This document shows positions 1-9,884 of a DNA stretch of 64,000 bases, piece by piece (within the stretch, counting starts at the first letter, position 1; each line of letters begins with the position of its first letter). The stretch is from contig OZ010574.1 in NCBI GenBank assembly GCA_963932145.1, forward strand, positions 65,043,896 to 65,107,895, written 5' to 3'. A program made the translations under genes and the position numbers. This stretch comes from Acanthosepion lycidas (taxonomy: Eukaryota; Mollusca; Cephalopoda; Sepiida; Sepiidae). Under the pieces are notes generated by a model. It did no database searches. It was not told where the DNA came from and saw nothing but the letters and a program-made list of their open reading frames with translations.

Positions 1-258
1 ATATGTATTGTTGGTAATTTTTTTATATAAAAATATATTGCTGGTATTTTTACTATAAAAATGTATTTTTATAATTTCTTTTGTTTTTGTTTGGGGTTCA
101 CTATTTATCCATAGTTGTGATCCTAACAGATGCTACCCCCCTGGGTCAGGGGAAACCTGGGAACAACAGCAATTAAGAGGCCATTGATATTCATCTAAAC
201 CTCCAATTTCCCAATCAGAGGCTTTGCTGCCAGATGTAGTTTTTAATCATACCCTGGA
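1..258 (-). mobile_element. Minisatellite-bearing retroelement, minus copy (cut by window start)
   Basis: Read on the minus strand, this carries the same body as the copies near 38860-39010 and 57285-57430: a head around 'gggtatgat...cagcaaagcctctga', 'ttaattgctg', a block containing 'cctgttagggtc'-like sequence, then short AT-rich units ending in 'accagcaatat'. The array and 3' tail lie beyond the window edge. It encodes no protein. The match is by eye and extends over about 200 bp. Confidence 0.7.
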
Positions 259-261
259 CTT

Positions 262-600
262 CACTGTCCTTGTAGATCTTAATAAATTTGGTCTTTTTGT
301 TATTTCTCTTAAACTCTGTTCTGTCATCTGTCAGCAAGCTCATCAAGTATGTTATGCACTGTTTTCCTCTGCCCCTCAATCTGTCCTGTGAGTATCAGAT
401 TCTCCAATCCCTCCTCCCTCATTATGTGCCCCATAAATTTCAACTGCCTCTTCTTGATGTTGAGTATAAGTTTCCTTTTGGTTTCCATTTTCTCTAAAAC
501 TGCTTCGTTGTTCACATATTCAGTCTATAGTATCCTCAGTATACTTCTGTAGAACAATATTGCTGTTGCCTCAAGTCTCCTTTTCGTCTTCAACAACCAT
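262..600 (-). mobile_element. LINE-A 3' end fragment
   Basis: On the minus strand a short frame (515-324) reads GLENLILTGQIEGQRK after a KRQLKFMGHIMR block. These match the C-terminal segment of the best LINE-A copy at 62731-63096 (KRQLKFLRHIMRKEGLENMI). The region is the last part of a non-LTR retrotransposon polyprotein, downstream of the reverse transcriptase, plus the 3' end. It is 5'-truncated and frameshifted. Confidence 0.7.
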
Positions 601-689
601 CAGACATTATTATGAATAATGAAAATGAAATTGTTTTTCATGCAAATTATTATTTCCTGCTTATATTTATTCACTTATTATTGGATTTC
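601..689. other. Short AT-rich spacer
   Basis: Nothing recognised between the LINE-A fragment and the GIY-YIG remnant. Confidence 0.5.
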
Positions 690-1225
690 ATGAGCCTAAA
701 TCGACTTTTCCAAAATTCCATACTGCTGAAAATTTGAAAATTAGTTATCCCCATTACTAAGGTTTTTGCTACCATTTCCAAGACAATTGAACATCAGGAA
801 GAAAAATAAATTTGACACAACTTCAGATGTTAGGATTTATCAAATAAAATGCTTGCAATGTAAAAACTCTTACACTGGTGAGACATCGGAGAATCTAAAA
901 GCCTGCATCTATGAACATAAAAGTGATCTACATTAGGACAATCCTTTAAACTCACTGATAATACTCAGGAACAAAATTGGCCATAACTTTGATTTTACAA
1001 ATGGAACCCTAATAAAAAAACATGCATAATTCTTTGTCGAAAATACTTTGAGGGAATCCTGATAAATATTTTACCAACTATAAACACACATCAAAAAAAC
1101 TATATTCTATCACCAACCTTTATCAAATCCATTCCCAAAGATTCTAATATATGTTTATCTACCATAAATGGCGTTTACATAGAAATGTCCCCAAATCAAC
1201 CTGTGGACAGTCACCAAACATAGAC
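690..1225 (+). pseudogene. GIY-YIG endonuclease remnant of a Penelope-like retroelement
   Basis: The frame around 832-936 reads VRIYQIKCLQCKNSYTGETS then ENLKACIYEHKSD. This is the GIY-YIG nuclease fold: an (x)IY strand, a C-x-x-C pair, and YTG in place of YIG followed by ET, then the Arg/Glu-His-containing helix. Shifted frames after the stop continue NSLIILRNKIGHNFDFTNGT, typical of the segment that follows in Penelope-like elements. In these elements the nuclease nicks target DNA to prime reverse transcription. The RT domain is missing and the frame is broken by stops, so this is a 5'-truncated dead copy. Confidence 0.7.
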
Positions 1226-1239
1226 AACGTCTACTAGAC

Positions 1240-1262
1240 ACACACACACACACACACACACA
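1240..1262. repeat. (CA)n microsatellite
   Basis: Uninterrupted CA dinucleotides of about 23 bp, immediately after the GIY-YIG remnant. Confidence 0.9.
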
Positions 1263-1880
1263 CTATCATCTGAATCTTACATAGATAAACTAGAATTATG
1301 CTACACTTACATATATAAAGCAATGTTTACATTTTTCAGTTAGGTTTGAAATCCGTTAATTTTTTGAGCTTTAAAAGGATGTATCATCTCTTTGAATTGA
1401 GAATACCATAAATTATACTAACACTGATTAACAAGTCAAATGCACAGCTTAACCAATAAGAATCAAACAACAAAAAAATAAAATATACGAGAATTTCTTT
1501 TTTTTTTATTTTCCTCCATATCTCATTCTCTGATGAATCTTTAATAAAAGTGAAACATGTCAGATTGATAAACATTTCCTATTTCTTCTTTATCTCATCA
1601 TCCTATTGGATTCTGATTCATATTTAATTTTTTATTTATATCTGATTCATTCAGACTTTTCTATCCATAAATCTAATAATTTTAGTTGTAGTTCTCACTA
1701 TCTTTAATTTATAAACCATTTCAAAGAATTAATGGAGTATAAAAGCAAATTTTCTTGACTACAAATAGGTACTGAAAAGTTCTCAGCCTGGCCCACTTCC
1801 CAAAATCACTATTGTAGTAGCTTAGTCTGTGACTTGAAAACTCAATGGTTATTAGTATAAAAAGTGGAAATGGAGGGCTG
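1263..1880. other. No recognisable feature
   Basis: AT-rich sequence with short poly-T/A runs. Only short, low-complexity frames are open. Confidence 0.6.
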
Positions 1881-1929
1881 AGTTGCCATTCCAGCTTAGT
1901 GCATTGCATTCACTTCCATTCATATTTAA

Positions 1930-2280
1930 ACTAGATGACCATTTTTATTTATTAGGCAGTGAGTATTACATCTATAGGCTTACACAAATGGGGTATCTGT
2001 CTAAAATTCAGTTTTATACAAATGCCCTTAGGAAGGACATAACTACCTCTTCTCCACCCAGCTATGGCTTAAATAGCAAGATAAACTCATTTCTTTAGCC
2101 TTGGGTGGCAACCAGGCAGTTAAAGAAATATTTTAAATTCAAAACCACAGACAAGGCAATGAGAAATCACTCCATTATCTTTCTTCAGAGATCATGGAAA
2201 TTATCAGATAATAACGAAATGAAAAGGAATCTGTGTGGAGCCATGATTGTCTTACATCCTGAAGGCCCATGGTAAAAAAA
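1930..2280 (+). mobile_element. tRNA-type SINE body joined to a LINE-A 3' tail
   Basis: The first part (to about 2125) matches the SINE body seen at 60200-60330: 'aaatgccctta', 'cttctcca', 'cagctatggcttaaatagca' and 'ccttgggtggcaacc'. It continues into 'gtgtggagccatgatt' and 'catcctgaaggcccatgg', which correspond to the LINE-A C-terminal codons for WRAMI...VLKGHG. A similar arrangement recurs at 5400-5740 and 56790-57170, which suggests a SINE subfamily with a LINE-derived 3' end. Confidence 0.55.
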
Positions 2281-2765
2281 AAACTAAAATATGGTCGACT
2301 TCATGGGAAGTTTCATTGATGTTGTTAACTTATACTTTTAAAAAAAGTTGTGAAAGCAAAATTACAAATATTCTTTTTAAATAAAAGTGCCAGAACTGAA
2401 AATTTAAACTTAATATAGAAATTTTTATTTCCACATTATAGTCAGTAAGTTTTTACTAATTCTGTAGCATTGAAGTGAAATAATCTTTCTTTAGATGCAC
2501 AACAATAAAGTATTAAAGATTTCTTTTGAATATTGAATTTATTTTCCAAATATATTATGGCCTCTTTTTTTTGTCATAGCTTTGCAACTGTCTTTTGAAG
2601 AGCAAATAAAATTTGACATGCATATTTTTTTTATCAAAAGGAACGAAAACTAGATGCCAGTCTTTAACTTTTGCTAGAAAATAAAATAAAAAGTTGAACA
2701 GATGAGTTTTTTTCTATTCATTCTGAATATAAAACAAACACTATGTTAACATTTGCATACAAATA
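2281..2765. other. No recognisable feature
   Basis: AT-rich with poly-A/T runs. No repeat or coding signal was seen. Confidence 0.6.
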
Positions 2766-2821
2766 ACTTCTACTTTTATGTGCCATGACCCTTCAGGAGC
2801 AATCAAGACTATCCACAACTT

Positions 2822-2936
2822 ACAGCCACATTATGTCGAAAGACTGTTTCCCATACAATTACTGAAGTTAAGCAATGTCAAGCTTGGTCAGTACACAGAT
2901 GGGTGACTGCTTGAAAATACTAGGTGCTGTAAGCTT
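2822..2936 (+). ncRNA. 5S rRNA-like sequence (SINE head, not a functional gene)
   Basis: This resembles 5S rRNA along its whole length, including the A-box, intermediate and C-box regions. It is diverged and directly joined to SINE sequence with no T-run terminator, so it is a retroposed promoter module rather than a rRNA gene. Confidence 0.75.
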
Positions 2937-3129
2937 GGATGTGTAGATAATGACTAGGAACTGTTAATCAGAGAGCTGAGATCCAATTCCAGTTGGGTTC
3001 GTTATATTCACTTACATGCAAATACTCTTGGGAAAGGTATGAAATCACGACTTTTCACAGCTATGGGTTAATTAGTAATACTTGTGTCACTAGATAAAAT
3101 AAAATTGCATACAAAAAATGTTTATATTT

Positions 3130-3165
3130 TGGCATTAAATAACCCATAGAGGTGTTGATATGCCA
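3130..3165 (+). repeat. Shared retroelement 3' stem-loop, copy 1
   Basis: TGGCAT at the start pairs with ATGCCA at the end. The inner segment is 'taaataacccatagaggtg'. The same module occurs at about 25797, 39920, 51820, 52111, 57700 and 59072. Confidence 0.7.
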
Positions 3166-3179
3166 CAAAAAAAAATCAA

Positions 3180-3800
3180 CCAATCAATGACTCTGCACAA
3201 ATTCCTCATCTATTTAGAAATGTTTGTCTCTTTACTTTCTTTCCTATTCTCTGTTCTGCCATTCATTTACAAAAGCTTGTTAAGTAGTTTACTCGATTTC
3301 CCGCTGCCTCTCTTGTATTCAGCATGTCCTGCAAAGTGTTAAATTCTCCAGGCTCTCTTTCCTCATTATGCATACCAGAAATTTAAAATGTCTCTTTCTG
3401 ATTATAAATATAAATGTGGTCATCATGTCTGGTTTTCTGCACATTGAGAGCACTTCTACCCAACTGAGAAAAAGCTGCCCAGTATAATTTACATGCAAAT
3501 TTTGTCAGTGCTATCTACTCTAACTAGAATGCCCTCTCTCACAAGCCAATTTTGGCAGAGGACATAACTCTTAGTGCTTACTGCACCCCATGCAACCAAT
3601 GCTGGGTCTCTTGTCAGGTTGATCCGATTATTTGTTACAATAAGTGTCTTTTTTGTTTCTATTTTCCTTAAAACTGCCTCATTGCTCACATGTTCCAACC
3701 ACATTATTCTCAGTATCCTTCTGTAGGACTACATCTCTGTTGCTTTAGTCCCACTTTTTCATCTGTGAAGTGATTGATTAGCATTCCCTTTTATACAGGA
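3180..3800 (-). mobile_element. LINE-A 3' fragment with an internal insertion
   Basis: The minus strand encodes a MWLEHVSNEAVLRKIETKK segment, matching LINE-A (TKRVNNNEVLERMQTRR at 63060-63010), and the 3' end. The homology is interrupted between about 3412 and 3645 by roughly 230 bp that I could not assign. That sequence contains a short (A/T) junction and no coding potential. The copy is non-functional. Confidence 0.65.
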
Positions 3801-3879
3801 GGATCACTTTAATCAGTCACTCAGTTATGTGCCATGCATGATACACACATAGGCGATCATGTATTTTTCGATAAATAAC

Positions 3880-4128
3880 TGACAAGGCAAATTTTTTTCT
3901 GCAGTAGGTTGCCATTTCTTTCTGTGGTAGACCAGTTGCCATCCAAGGCTATAGAACCCAGTCAGTCTTGCTATTTACCCATAGCTGGGGGGAGAAGAGA
4001 ATTCATACTTTTCCCAAGGTTATTAGCACGTAAGTGAATGTAACAGATTCAACTGGAATTCAAACTCAGCTTTCCGATTCCTCAATCCGAGCCGCTATCC
4101 ATTACTCCACTGTGCCTTCACCTCCTCA
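3880..4128 (-). mobile_element. tRNA-derived SINE
   Basis: On the minus strand, it starts with a tRNA-like head containing an A-box-like region and a B box ('gagtttgaattccagt'). The body follows ('ttcacttacgtgctaata', 'gaaaagtatgaattctcttc', 'cagctatgggtaaatagca') and then 'ccttggatggcaactggtc'. It is one of the most complete copies, about 250 bp, non-coding and pol III-type by family. Confidence 0.75.
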
Positions 4129-4309
4129 CTTTAATAATTATCTAAAAAAGAAAATGAAGAGACTTAAAGCAATAAAGAAAAAATAACTTGACAAATAAAA
4201 GAAAGCATAAAGATTTAATGTCATTATTCCACATGATAAAATGAATTTAGCTGATAGTTTTAGAGTTGGTTTCACGCAATACTGCAATGTGCTACATAAC
4301 CAAAACAAA

Positions 4310-4800
4310 CCTAAAAACTCAAATCATGTTCTTAAATAGCCTCCTCAGATTGAGACTTTCATATGGACCACATGCATGGTGCCAAATTCATTCAGAAATA
4401 TCTAAACTGTCAGCTGTATACAATGGCTTTCTGATTAATGGTTAAAAATGGTTTTGAGCAAATTAAATGTGTAGATCTTAGCAAAAACTGTCGTTCTTCA
4501 AACCTTGTGGACTGATGATACCCAAAGAAAGAACTGTACCAAATAACAGAAACCTTGAGGACTTTCAACAGGAGCAACAGCTAAAATGGATATCGCATGT
4601 AACTCAAAGAAGAAATAATGATGACATAGTCAAGATGTTGATTTTCTATATGACTTCAGACAAGATGTTAGAAAGGAAACATAATTAATACTGGAAAGAG
4701 TGATAACAGTGAAGTTGAAAAAAATTATTTACCTCAAAAAAAATCTTTTAATAGAAAGATTTTATAAATTTCAATTGGAAGAAGAACTGGTTGCTCTCTC
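4310..4800 (+). mobile_element. LINE-B 3' fragment
   Basis: Scattered frames read LRLRLSYGPHAW, then a QQEQQLKWISHVTQRRNN block and a KMLIFYMTSDK block. The same blocks occur at 34030-34620 (+), 52385-52580 (+), 55372-55770 (-) and 56520-56770 (-). The (K/Q)LKWxxHV(I/T)RR motif is typical of the end of non-LTR retrotransposon polyproteins. Stops and frameshifts throughout. Confidence 0.6.
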
Positions 4801-5380
4801 AATGAATATCAAATGTTTCCTTACAACGAAATCCCTAATATTACTATTAATATTACCATTATGAGATAAACAGATTTCAGAATATTAATCTGATCTTTAT
4901 TGGTATTCATGTGTTTATGCTTCTTCAACCAAAGATATTGACCTATTAGAATGATTAAATTCTTTCACCATTCTTTGTTTCCCAAAGATGTCTTGACATA
5001 ATTCTATATAACGATTTGTTTCTCTAGAGTCAGTGTTCTAATTAAACTAGTTTTCACATGATGTATGACCCTGAAATCAGAGTCCATATACTAGTCATTT
5101 GATAATTAGCTTATTTTGCATATAGTTAAGCTTGTTATAAATGCTCAGATTAATTTTACTGAGTGGGGGCTGGGGAACACTCTTGTTTATCCCCACCCTC
5201 GTACCACTGAGAATCTGTAAACGTGATTTCTGTGGTAATCATATGTACAGACATTGTTTCTTTCAATCTTCCAAATTTACTTTATTTGCAATATGGTTCT
5301 AACACATTGGTATTCACAAGTGATGTGTAGGCAGCTAAACCGCTATTGGTGTGGAAAGTAGAGTAAGCAAGTCATGTTCA
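4801..5380. other. No gene; one short GC-rich hairpin
   Basis: Mostly AT-rich. At 5163-5196 GTGGGG can pair with CCCCAC across about 22 nt. No other structure was seen. Confidence 0.5.
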
Positions 5381-5384
5381 AGCT

Positions 5385-5740
5385 CAGACCTAGTCTGATG
5401 CATTCACTTTCACACAAATGCCCTTAAAAATCTATTTCTTCTCCCTGTTACTTTTAATTTTCAGGGTAGACTGGGCTCTCCTGGAGGGAGAAATAATCGA
5501 TCTTTTCCAAGAAGTCATGGCACTTCACAGATAATAAATAAAAAGAAATCTATGGAGAACCATGATCACCAACAAGGAAAATCATTCTGAATTCAAACTA
5601 TTGAGAAGGGAAATGATTCCACTACCTTTCTCAAGAAAGATAGCAATTCACAGATAATAAAGAAAAGGAATGTGTGGAGAGCTATGATCACTTAAGTCCT
5701 GAAGGGACATGGCATTTAAAAAATGATTCACAAATACAAG
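5385..5740 (+). mobile_element. SINE body joined to LINE-A 3' tail, second copy
   Basis: SINE body fragments to about 5490 ('ttcactttcacacaaatgcc', 'gtagactgggctctcctgg') are followed by two partial repeats of the LINE-A end. The clearest is at 5660-5715, where 'gtgtggagagctatgatcac' and 'gtcctgaagggacatggca' correspond to VWRAMI...VLKGHG. Confidence 0.55.
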
Positions 5741-7335
5741 TAAAGAGGAAATCACTTATTATGATCACTTTGAGAAGGATCTTTAAGATCATATTCTTTA
5801 CCATCATCATCATCAGTGCATGTCTTTTATACAGATCCTCACAACTCTATATCTCCAGTCTTCACAGTTATTCATCAAACCTGGCCACTCTTCAGGTTGT
5901 TATCTTGTGTCTCTAATATATGCTGAATGTATGTTTCGAATGGGCAATCAATGTGTCATATAGAAATAAAGTGTCACTGCCAACACTTGGGTTTGAACAC
6001 AGATCACCAGAGAGCAAACACAGGTGATACCATTTTAAATAAGTAAATCACGTGATAGTAAATGAAATGTGTATATGGGAATTATTGTGACATCTACTTG
6101 ATCCCCATTTCTATTCTATCCTCTATTACTATACAGATCGGTATTCTCTATACTATTCACTATACTGATCGCTATTCAAGCAAGTATTATCAAGCAAGTA
6201 CTATTAGTGCGAGTGCTATTTGAAGGTGTCTGACACCAGCATTATTCAACGGTGTACTATAATTGTTACTGTGATTACAAAGTCTCCACTACAACAAGCA
6301 TTACAAAAGCAACAAAAGTATTCATTGACATTACAAAAGTGTCAATGAGTGTTTGTTGACATTGCAAAATAATGTGAGTCCATGTTTTAATGTCCACAAC
6401 AGAACATCATTGATATACACACCCTAACATCCCCAGGAATGCTTTGTAAATCTTTTCCAAGATAATAATAATAAACAGCTAACATTAAGCAAAGAATATA
6501 AAATTAGAACAATTTGCATTGCTTGTTATCAATTCATTGTTTTAAACAAATTTACATTATAAAAATTTATTAGTGTAAGATTATTTTTTTTAATATAAAT
6601 TTAAAAGTAATTTTATGCAAATAAGTCTTTATAACATAAATAGAATTCAGAGAGAGTGGTTTTAATCACATAGTTGTTTGATATATGATTATAATAAACA
6701 GCTTCTTCTGTAGTTTAAAAAAATTATCTATGTGGATTTTCTGGGAGAAAATGTCAGGATAAATATAGAAAACAAATTGAGCAAGAGCATAAAATAGATC
6801 TAAAAAGAATTCATCATCTCATCAGATTTATTTAAAATTTATAGCAAGATGATCCTATGAGGACTACAATGCGCTTACTGCCATGTGTATCAGCCAGTCT
6901 TACAGAACTGATAGTAACCAGTATCTTCTTTTAATGCTTTGATACTTGAAGTAGCTGGTAGTGTATTTGCTAATTGTTTTGTAAAGTGAAAGGAGCATTA
7001 CAATAAATGAGTGAGATACTGATGGGAACATATTGAAGAAAAAGGACAAAAGTAGCATTGCCCTAAGTTGGCTACTTTTTCCTAAATATGAAAATAGTTG
7101 AAACATTTCTGACTAAACTCGTATAATGCTAAATAGACATAAACTTATAACTTTGTATTTATTGCCCTTCAAAATGTATGAGGTGTGACCCTAAAGTTCA
7201 AGTAATTTCACTATAAAAAATAATTGAGGTTAAAACCTAGTTTTTATTGTCACTTTTCAAGTATATCCTTGCCAGCTTTTGTATCCTGGTTCACAAAGGT
7301 TACTGACAAAAATCTGTATTATATTTGGTTCACAC
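5741..7335. other. No recognisable gene
   Basis: About 1.6 kb of AT-rich sequence. At 6329-6356 a short hairpin (CATTGACA / TGTCAATG) is visible. Around 6125-6230 short near-repeats of 'ctatac', 'caagcaagta' and 'agtgcta' occur. Open frames are short and low-complexity. Confidence 0.55.
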
Positions 7336-7339
7336 ACGG

Positions 7340-7361
7340 TTTTTTATATATATATATATAA
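7340..7361. repeat. (TA)n microsatellite
   Basis: Pure TA run. Confidence 0.9.
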
Positions 7362-7794
7362 TAACAAACACTAAGAAAACACTTCAGGGTTTCCAATCTA
7401 TAATTGTGACTAAAAGTTTCATGCTAAAAAAGTGATCTTCAGCCAATAAAGATCTTTTTCATTTACACATCTCTTTAGTGTTAAACTCCATCAGAATTTT
7501 AGATTGGTATCCCTAATTGATTTCCTTGTGTTTGTTGTTACTTCTTTCTTAGTTTCATTTCTAAAAGACAGAGCCCTGCAGATTCTTCTATTCTTTCTTT
7601 CATTTTCATGTTGTATTCTTTGGCAGGCTTGCTATTGGTGGACTTGGTTTTTGGCACATTCTCTTTACGGACTACTTGGACATTATATATAGCGTGTGTG
7701 CGAGACAAAGTGAAAAAATTTGCTTGTGACATGTTTCATCCTACAGGACATCATTGGACTAAATTTATGTTTGCAAGACTATACATGCATGAAC

Positions 7795-7845
7795 AGAACA
7801 AATTTAGTCTGATGAAGTCCCGAAGGATGAAACAAGTCCCAAGTA
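7795..7845 (+). ncRNA. Candidate hammerhead ribozyme motif next to Penelope-like element
   Basis: CTGATGA at 7809-7815 is followed by AGTCCCGAAGGAT, able to fold as a GTCC/GGAT stem capped by CGAA, and then GAAAC at 7829-7833. This is the hammerhead core order. After GAAAC comes AAGTC, which would allow the very short stem III and NUH cleavage site known from minimal hammerheads in Penelope-like elements. Pairing of stem I is poor here, so activity is doubtful. Confidence 0.45.
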
Positions 7846-7921
7846 AACTTTTTCCACTTTGTCATATAATTTCCCCAATACTGTTCTTGATATGTAAAAA
7901 ATATATATTGTTATCTCATTC

Positions 7922-7967
7922 ATATATATATATATATATATATACAGTTTAAAATATGTATACATAC

Positions 7968-8000
<33 letters not shown>
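7922..8000. repeat. (TA)n and (TACA)n microsatellites
   Basis: TA run at about 7922-7945, (CATA)n at about 7962-7981, then TA again up to the MITE at 8001. Confidence 0.9.
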
Positions 8001-8002
<2 letters not shown>

Positions 8003-8155
8003 GTGTAACCCGGATATAAGAGAGATTTTCTCTGGTCCCAAATTAGAGCCTGTGTTAATGTATATAAAATAGACCAAACCTGGATATAAAAGAAACCCTG
8101 ATATAAGAGACGACTTCTCCGGTCCCGACAACTATCTTATATCCGGGTTACACTG
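8001..8155. mobile_element. MITE with CAGTGTAACCC-type termini
   Basis: The terminal inverted repeats share AGTGTAACCCGGATATAAGA (one end starts with T instead of C). They are flanked by TA dinucleotides. Inside, 'gatataagaga' and 'ctccggtccc'-like blocks are directly repeated. CAG...CTG ends with a TA target duplication fit pogo/Tigger-type non-autonomous elements. 155 bp, non-coding. Confidence 0.7.
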
Positions 8156-8180
8156 TATATGCAGCATATCTTCATTCAAA

Positions 8181-8361
8181 CATATTTCATTGAATGATAT
8201 AGACATATTGTATCTACTTATTTTTATACTGACCCTTCCCAGTTGTCTAATCAGTTTCTTGATGTTAAGATGAAATTCAAGGAAGACACCATAGATTTTT
8301 AACCAAAGGATCAGTATAAAAATAAGTAGACACTATATGTCTATATTATTCAATGAAACAT
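8181..8361. repeat. Long inverted repeat, about 57 bp arms
   Basis: The left arm (8181-8237) contains 'tttcattgaatgatatagac' and 'tctacttatttttatactga'. The right arm (8304-8361) is the reverse complement with few mismatches. The loop is about 66 bp. It would form a stable hairpin and may be a foldback element. Confidence 0.7.
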
Positions 8362-8476
8362 GTATATATACCAGATATCAAGAAAATGATCTGAAATATA
8401 AAAAATAAATTAAAAATCCTTAACAAAGAACTTTTGAACCAAATTTGTATGAATTTAAAATTGCTGCCAAATACAC

Positions 8477-8479
<3 letters not shown>

Positions 8480-8512
<33 letters not shown>
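8480..8512. repeat. (TA)n microsatellite
   Basis: About 33 bp of pure TA, just before the RT-like remnant. Confidence 0.95.
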
Positions 8513-8514
<2 letters not shown>

Positions 8515-8519
8515 ATTAT

Positions 8520-9536
8520 GGATTAAAAAAGGAGATAACAATAATTTTGACAACCCAATGGTGGGTATATGACAAAGCAGAAGTCTGTGAATTAGTTGGG
8601 TGCCTCCTACTAAATAGTTTAAATAAGTATATTGATCCTAGCAACCATGGTCTGTACAGGGATGATGGGTTAATCATAAGGATAAATGTACCCCTACAAA
8701 AAGTGGAGTAATTTGTAAGAAGTTACACTGGCTATTTAAGAAATTTGGATTCAAATTGGATATACAAATTAATTTGAAAGTCACTCACTACTTAGACATT
8801 ACACTAGACCTACATAATGGTACAGTTTCACCATATAGAAAAAATAACCAACAACCAAGTTATAGTGATGTAGGTTCTAATCACCCTAAACCTATTTTAA
8901 AACAAATACCTAAAGGAATTAGCCACAGATTGTCCATTAACTCATTGGATAATAACATCTTTAATAAAAAATAAACAAATTTATGAAAAAGCTTTAAAAA
9001 GTAGTGGACATAGAAGTAAATTAACATATATCAACACAAATAGTTCCCCTAAAATACAAAGCAAACACAGAAACTGAACTAGAAAAATATTATGGTTTAA
9101 TCCCACCCTCATATAATTTAGCAGTTAAAACAAAAATAGGTAAAATGTTTTTCAAATTACTTAAAAAGAATTTCCCCCAGACAAATGTATTACATAGAAT
9201 TTTCAATAAAAAATACATTAAACTAAGTTACAGTTGAATGCCTAACATGGCTAACTTAATTAGTAAGTATAATAGGGAAAAAATCAAAGACAAACCACAC
9301 ACCAGCCCCCTAAATGTAACTGTAGAGATAAGGATGCTTGCCCTCTCAAGGGCAGGTGCCAACAACAGTGCATGGTCTACCAGGTAAAGATATATATCTA
9401 TAGAAATAAATTGTACTGATAAGAACTCTAAAGTTTACATAGGATCCACCCAGAGCAGTTTCAAAAAACGTTATTACAACCACCTCAGTAGTTTCAATCA
9501 TGAAACCTATAAACATAGTACTACCCTGTCCACATG

Positions 9537-9597
<61 letters not shown>

Positions 9598-9815
9598 AAG
9601 ATTAAGCAAGAAGATAACAAAGATCCCATTTTGAAATGGGAAATATTAAAAAAAATGTTATAAATACAAGGTAGGTGATAAGTTTTGTTCACTATTTATG
9701 GAGGTAAAACTAGCTATTGCTACCCATAAGGAACTTAAAAATTTATTAAACCAAAAATTGGAAATTCTTAGTAGGTGTAGGTATCGTAAAGGCTGGTTAT
9801 TAGAAGTTTTTTTTT
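8520..9815 (+). pseudogene. RT plus GIY-YIG retroelement remnant (Penelope-like)
   Basis: Frames read in order: AEVCELVGCLLLNSLNKYID, then HGLYRDDGLII (RT catalytic motif with paired Asp), and INLKVTHYLDITLDLHNGT. Next come PYRKNNQQPSY with SNHPKPILKQIPK, and in shifted frames SYS-MPNMANLI and a Cys-rich CRDKDACPLKGRC. A GIY-YIG-like VYIGS segment (about 9436) and KKRYYNH follow. After a (TA)n tract, 9597-9815 continues DPILKWEI and MEVKLAIATHKELKNLLNQK with SRCRYRKGW. This order (RT, Cys finger, GIY-YIG, C-terminal tail) matches an RT/GIY-YIG family widespread in aquatic animals. Many stops; inactive. Confidence 0.7.
9531..9596. repeat. (TA)n microsatellite inside the retroelement
   Basis: About 66 bp of nearly pure TA/TG that separates the GIY-YIG core from its C-terminal tail. 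Confidence 0.95.
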
Positions 9816-9884
9816 TTGTCACATGGTTATGGTTTTATTTGTTTTTTATCAATAAATACTGTTGTTATTTTTCTTTTTAGTCAG

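Larger units (their letters stand above)
2822..3165 (+). mobile_element. Composite SINE: 5S rRNA-derived head plus tRNA-like SINE
   Basis: Positions 2822-2936 (115 bp) match nearly full-length eukaryotic 5S rRNA. They keep the internal promoter landmarks 'gaagttaagcaatgtc', 'tggtcagtac', 'gatgggtgactgcttg' and 'taggtgctgtaagctt'. Downstream is a decayed tRNA-like segment (to about 3000, with 'gagctgagatccaattcc' as a degenerate B box), then the common SINE body ('ttcacttacatgcaaatac', 'cttgggaaaggtatgaa', 'cagctatgggtta'). A terminal stem-loop at 3130-3165 ends it. The 5S part is a pol III promoter by family knowledge. The copy is diverged and probably old. Confidence 0.8.

Noticed and set aside
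2822..2936. A functional 5S rRNA gene
   Set aside because: Too diverged, no T-run terminator, and fused to SINE sequence. The second copy has the same fusion.
4505..4535. Hammerhead motif at CTGATGATACCCAAAGAAAG
   Set aside because: CTGATGA is present but there is no CGAAAC box, no stem II and no related element beside it.
7608..7952. 114-codon + strand frame before the MITE
   Set aside because: Overlaps the hammerhead-like sequence and ends in microsatellite codons. No protein family seen. Probably untranslated retroelement sequence.
9346..9692. Minus-strand frames across the (TA)n tract reading YIYIYI
   Set aside because: Translation of a microsatellite. The real coding signal is on the + strand.
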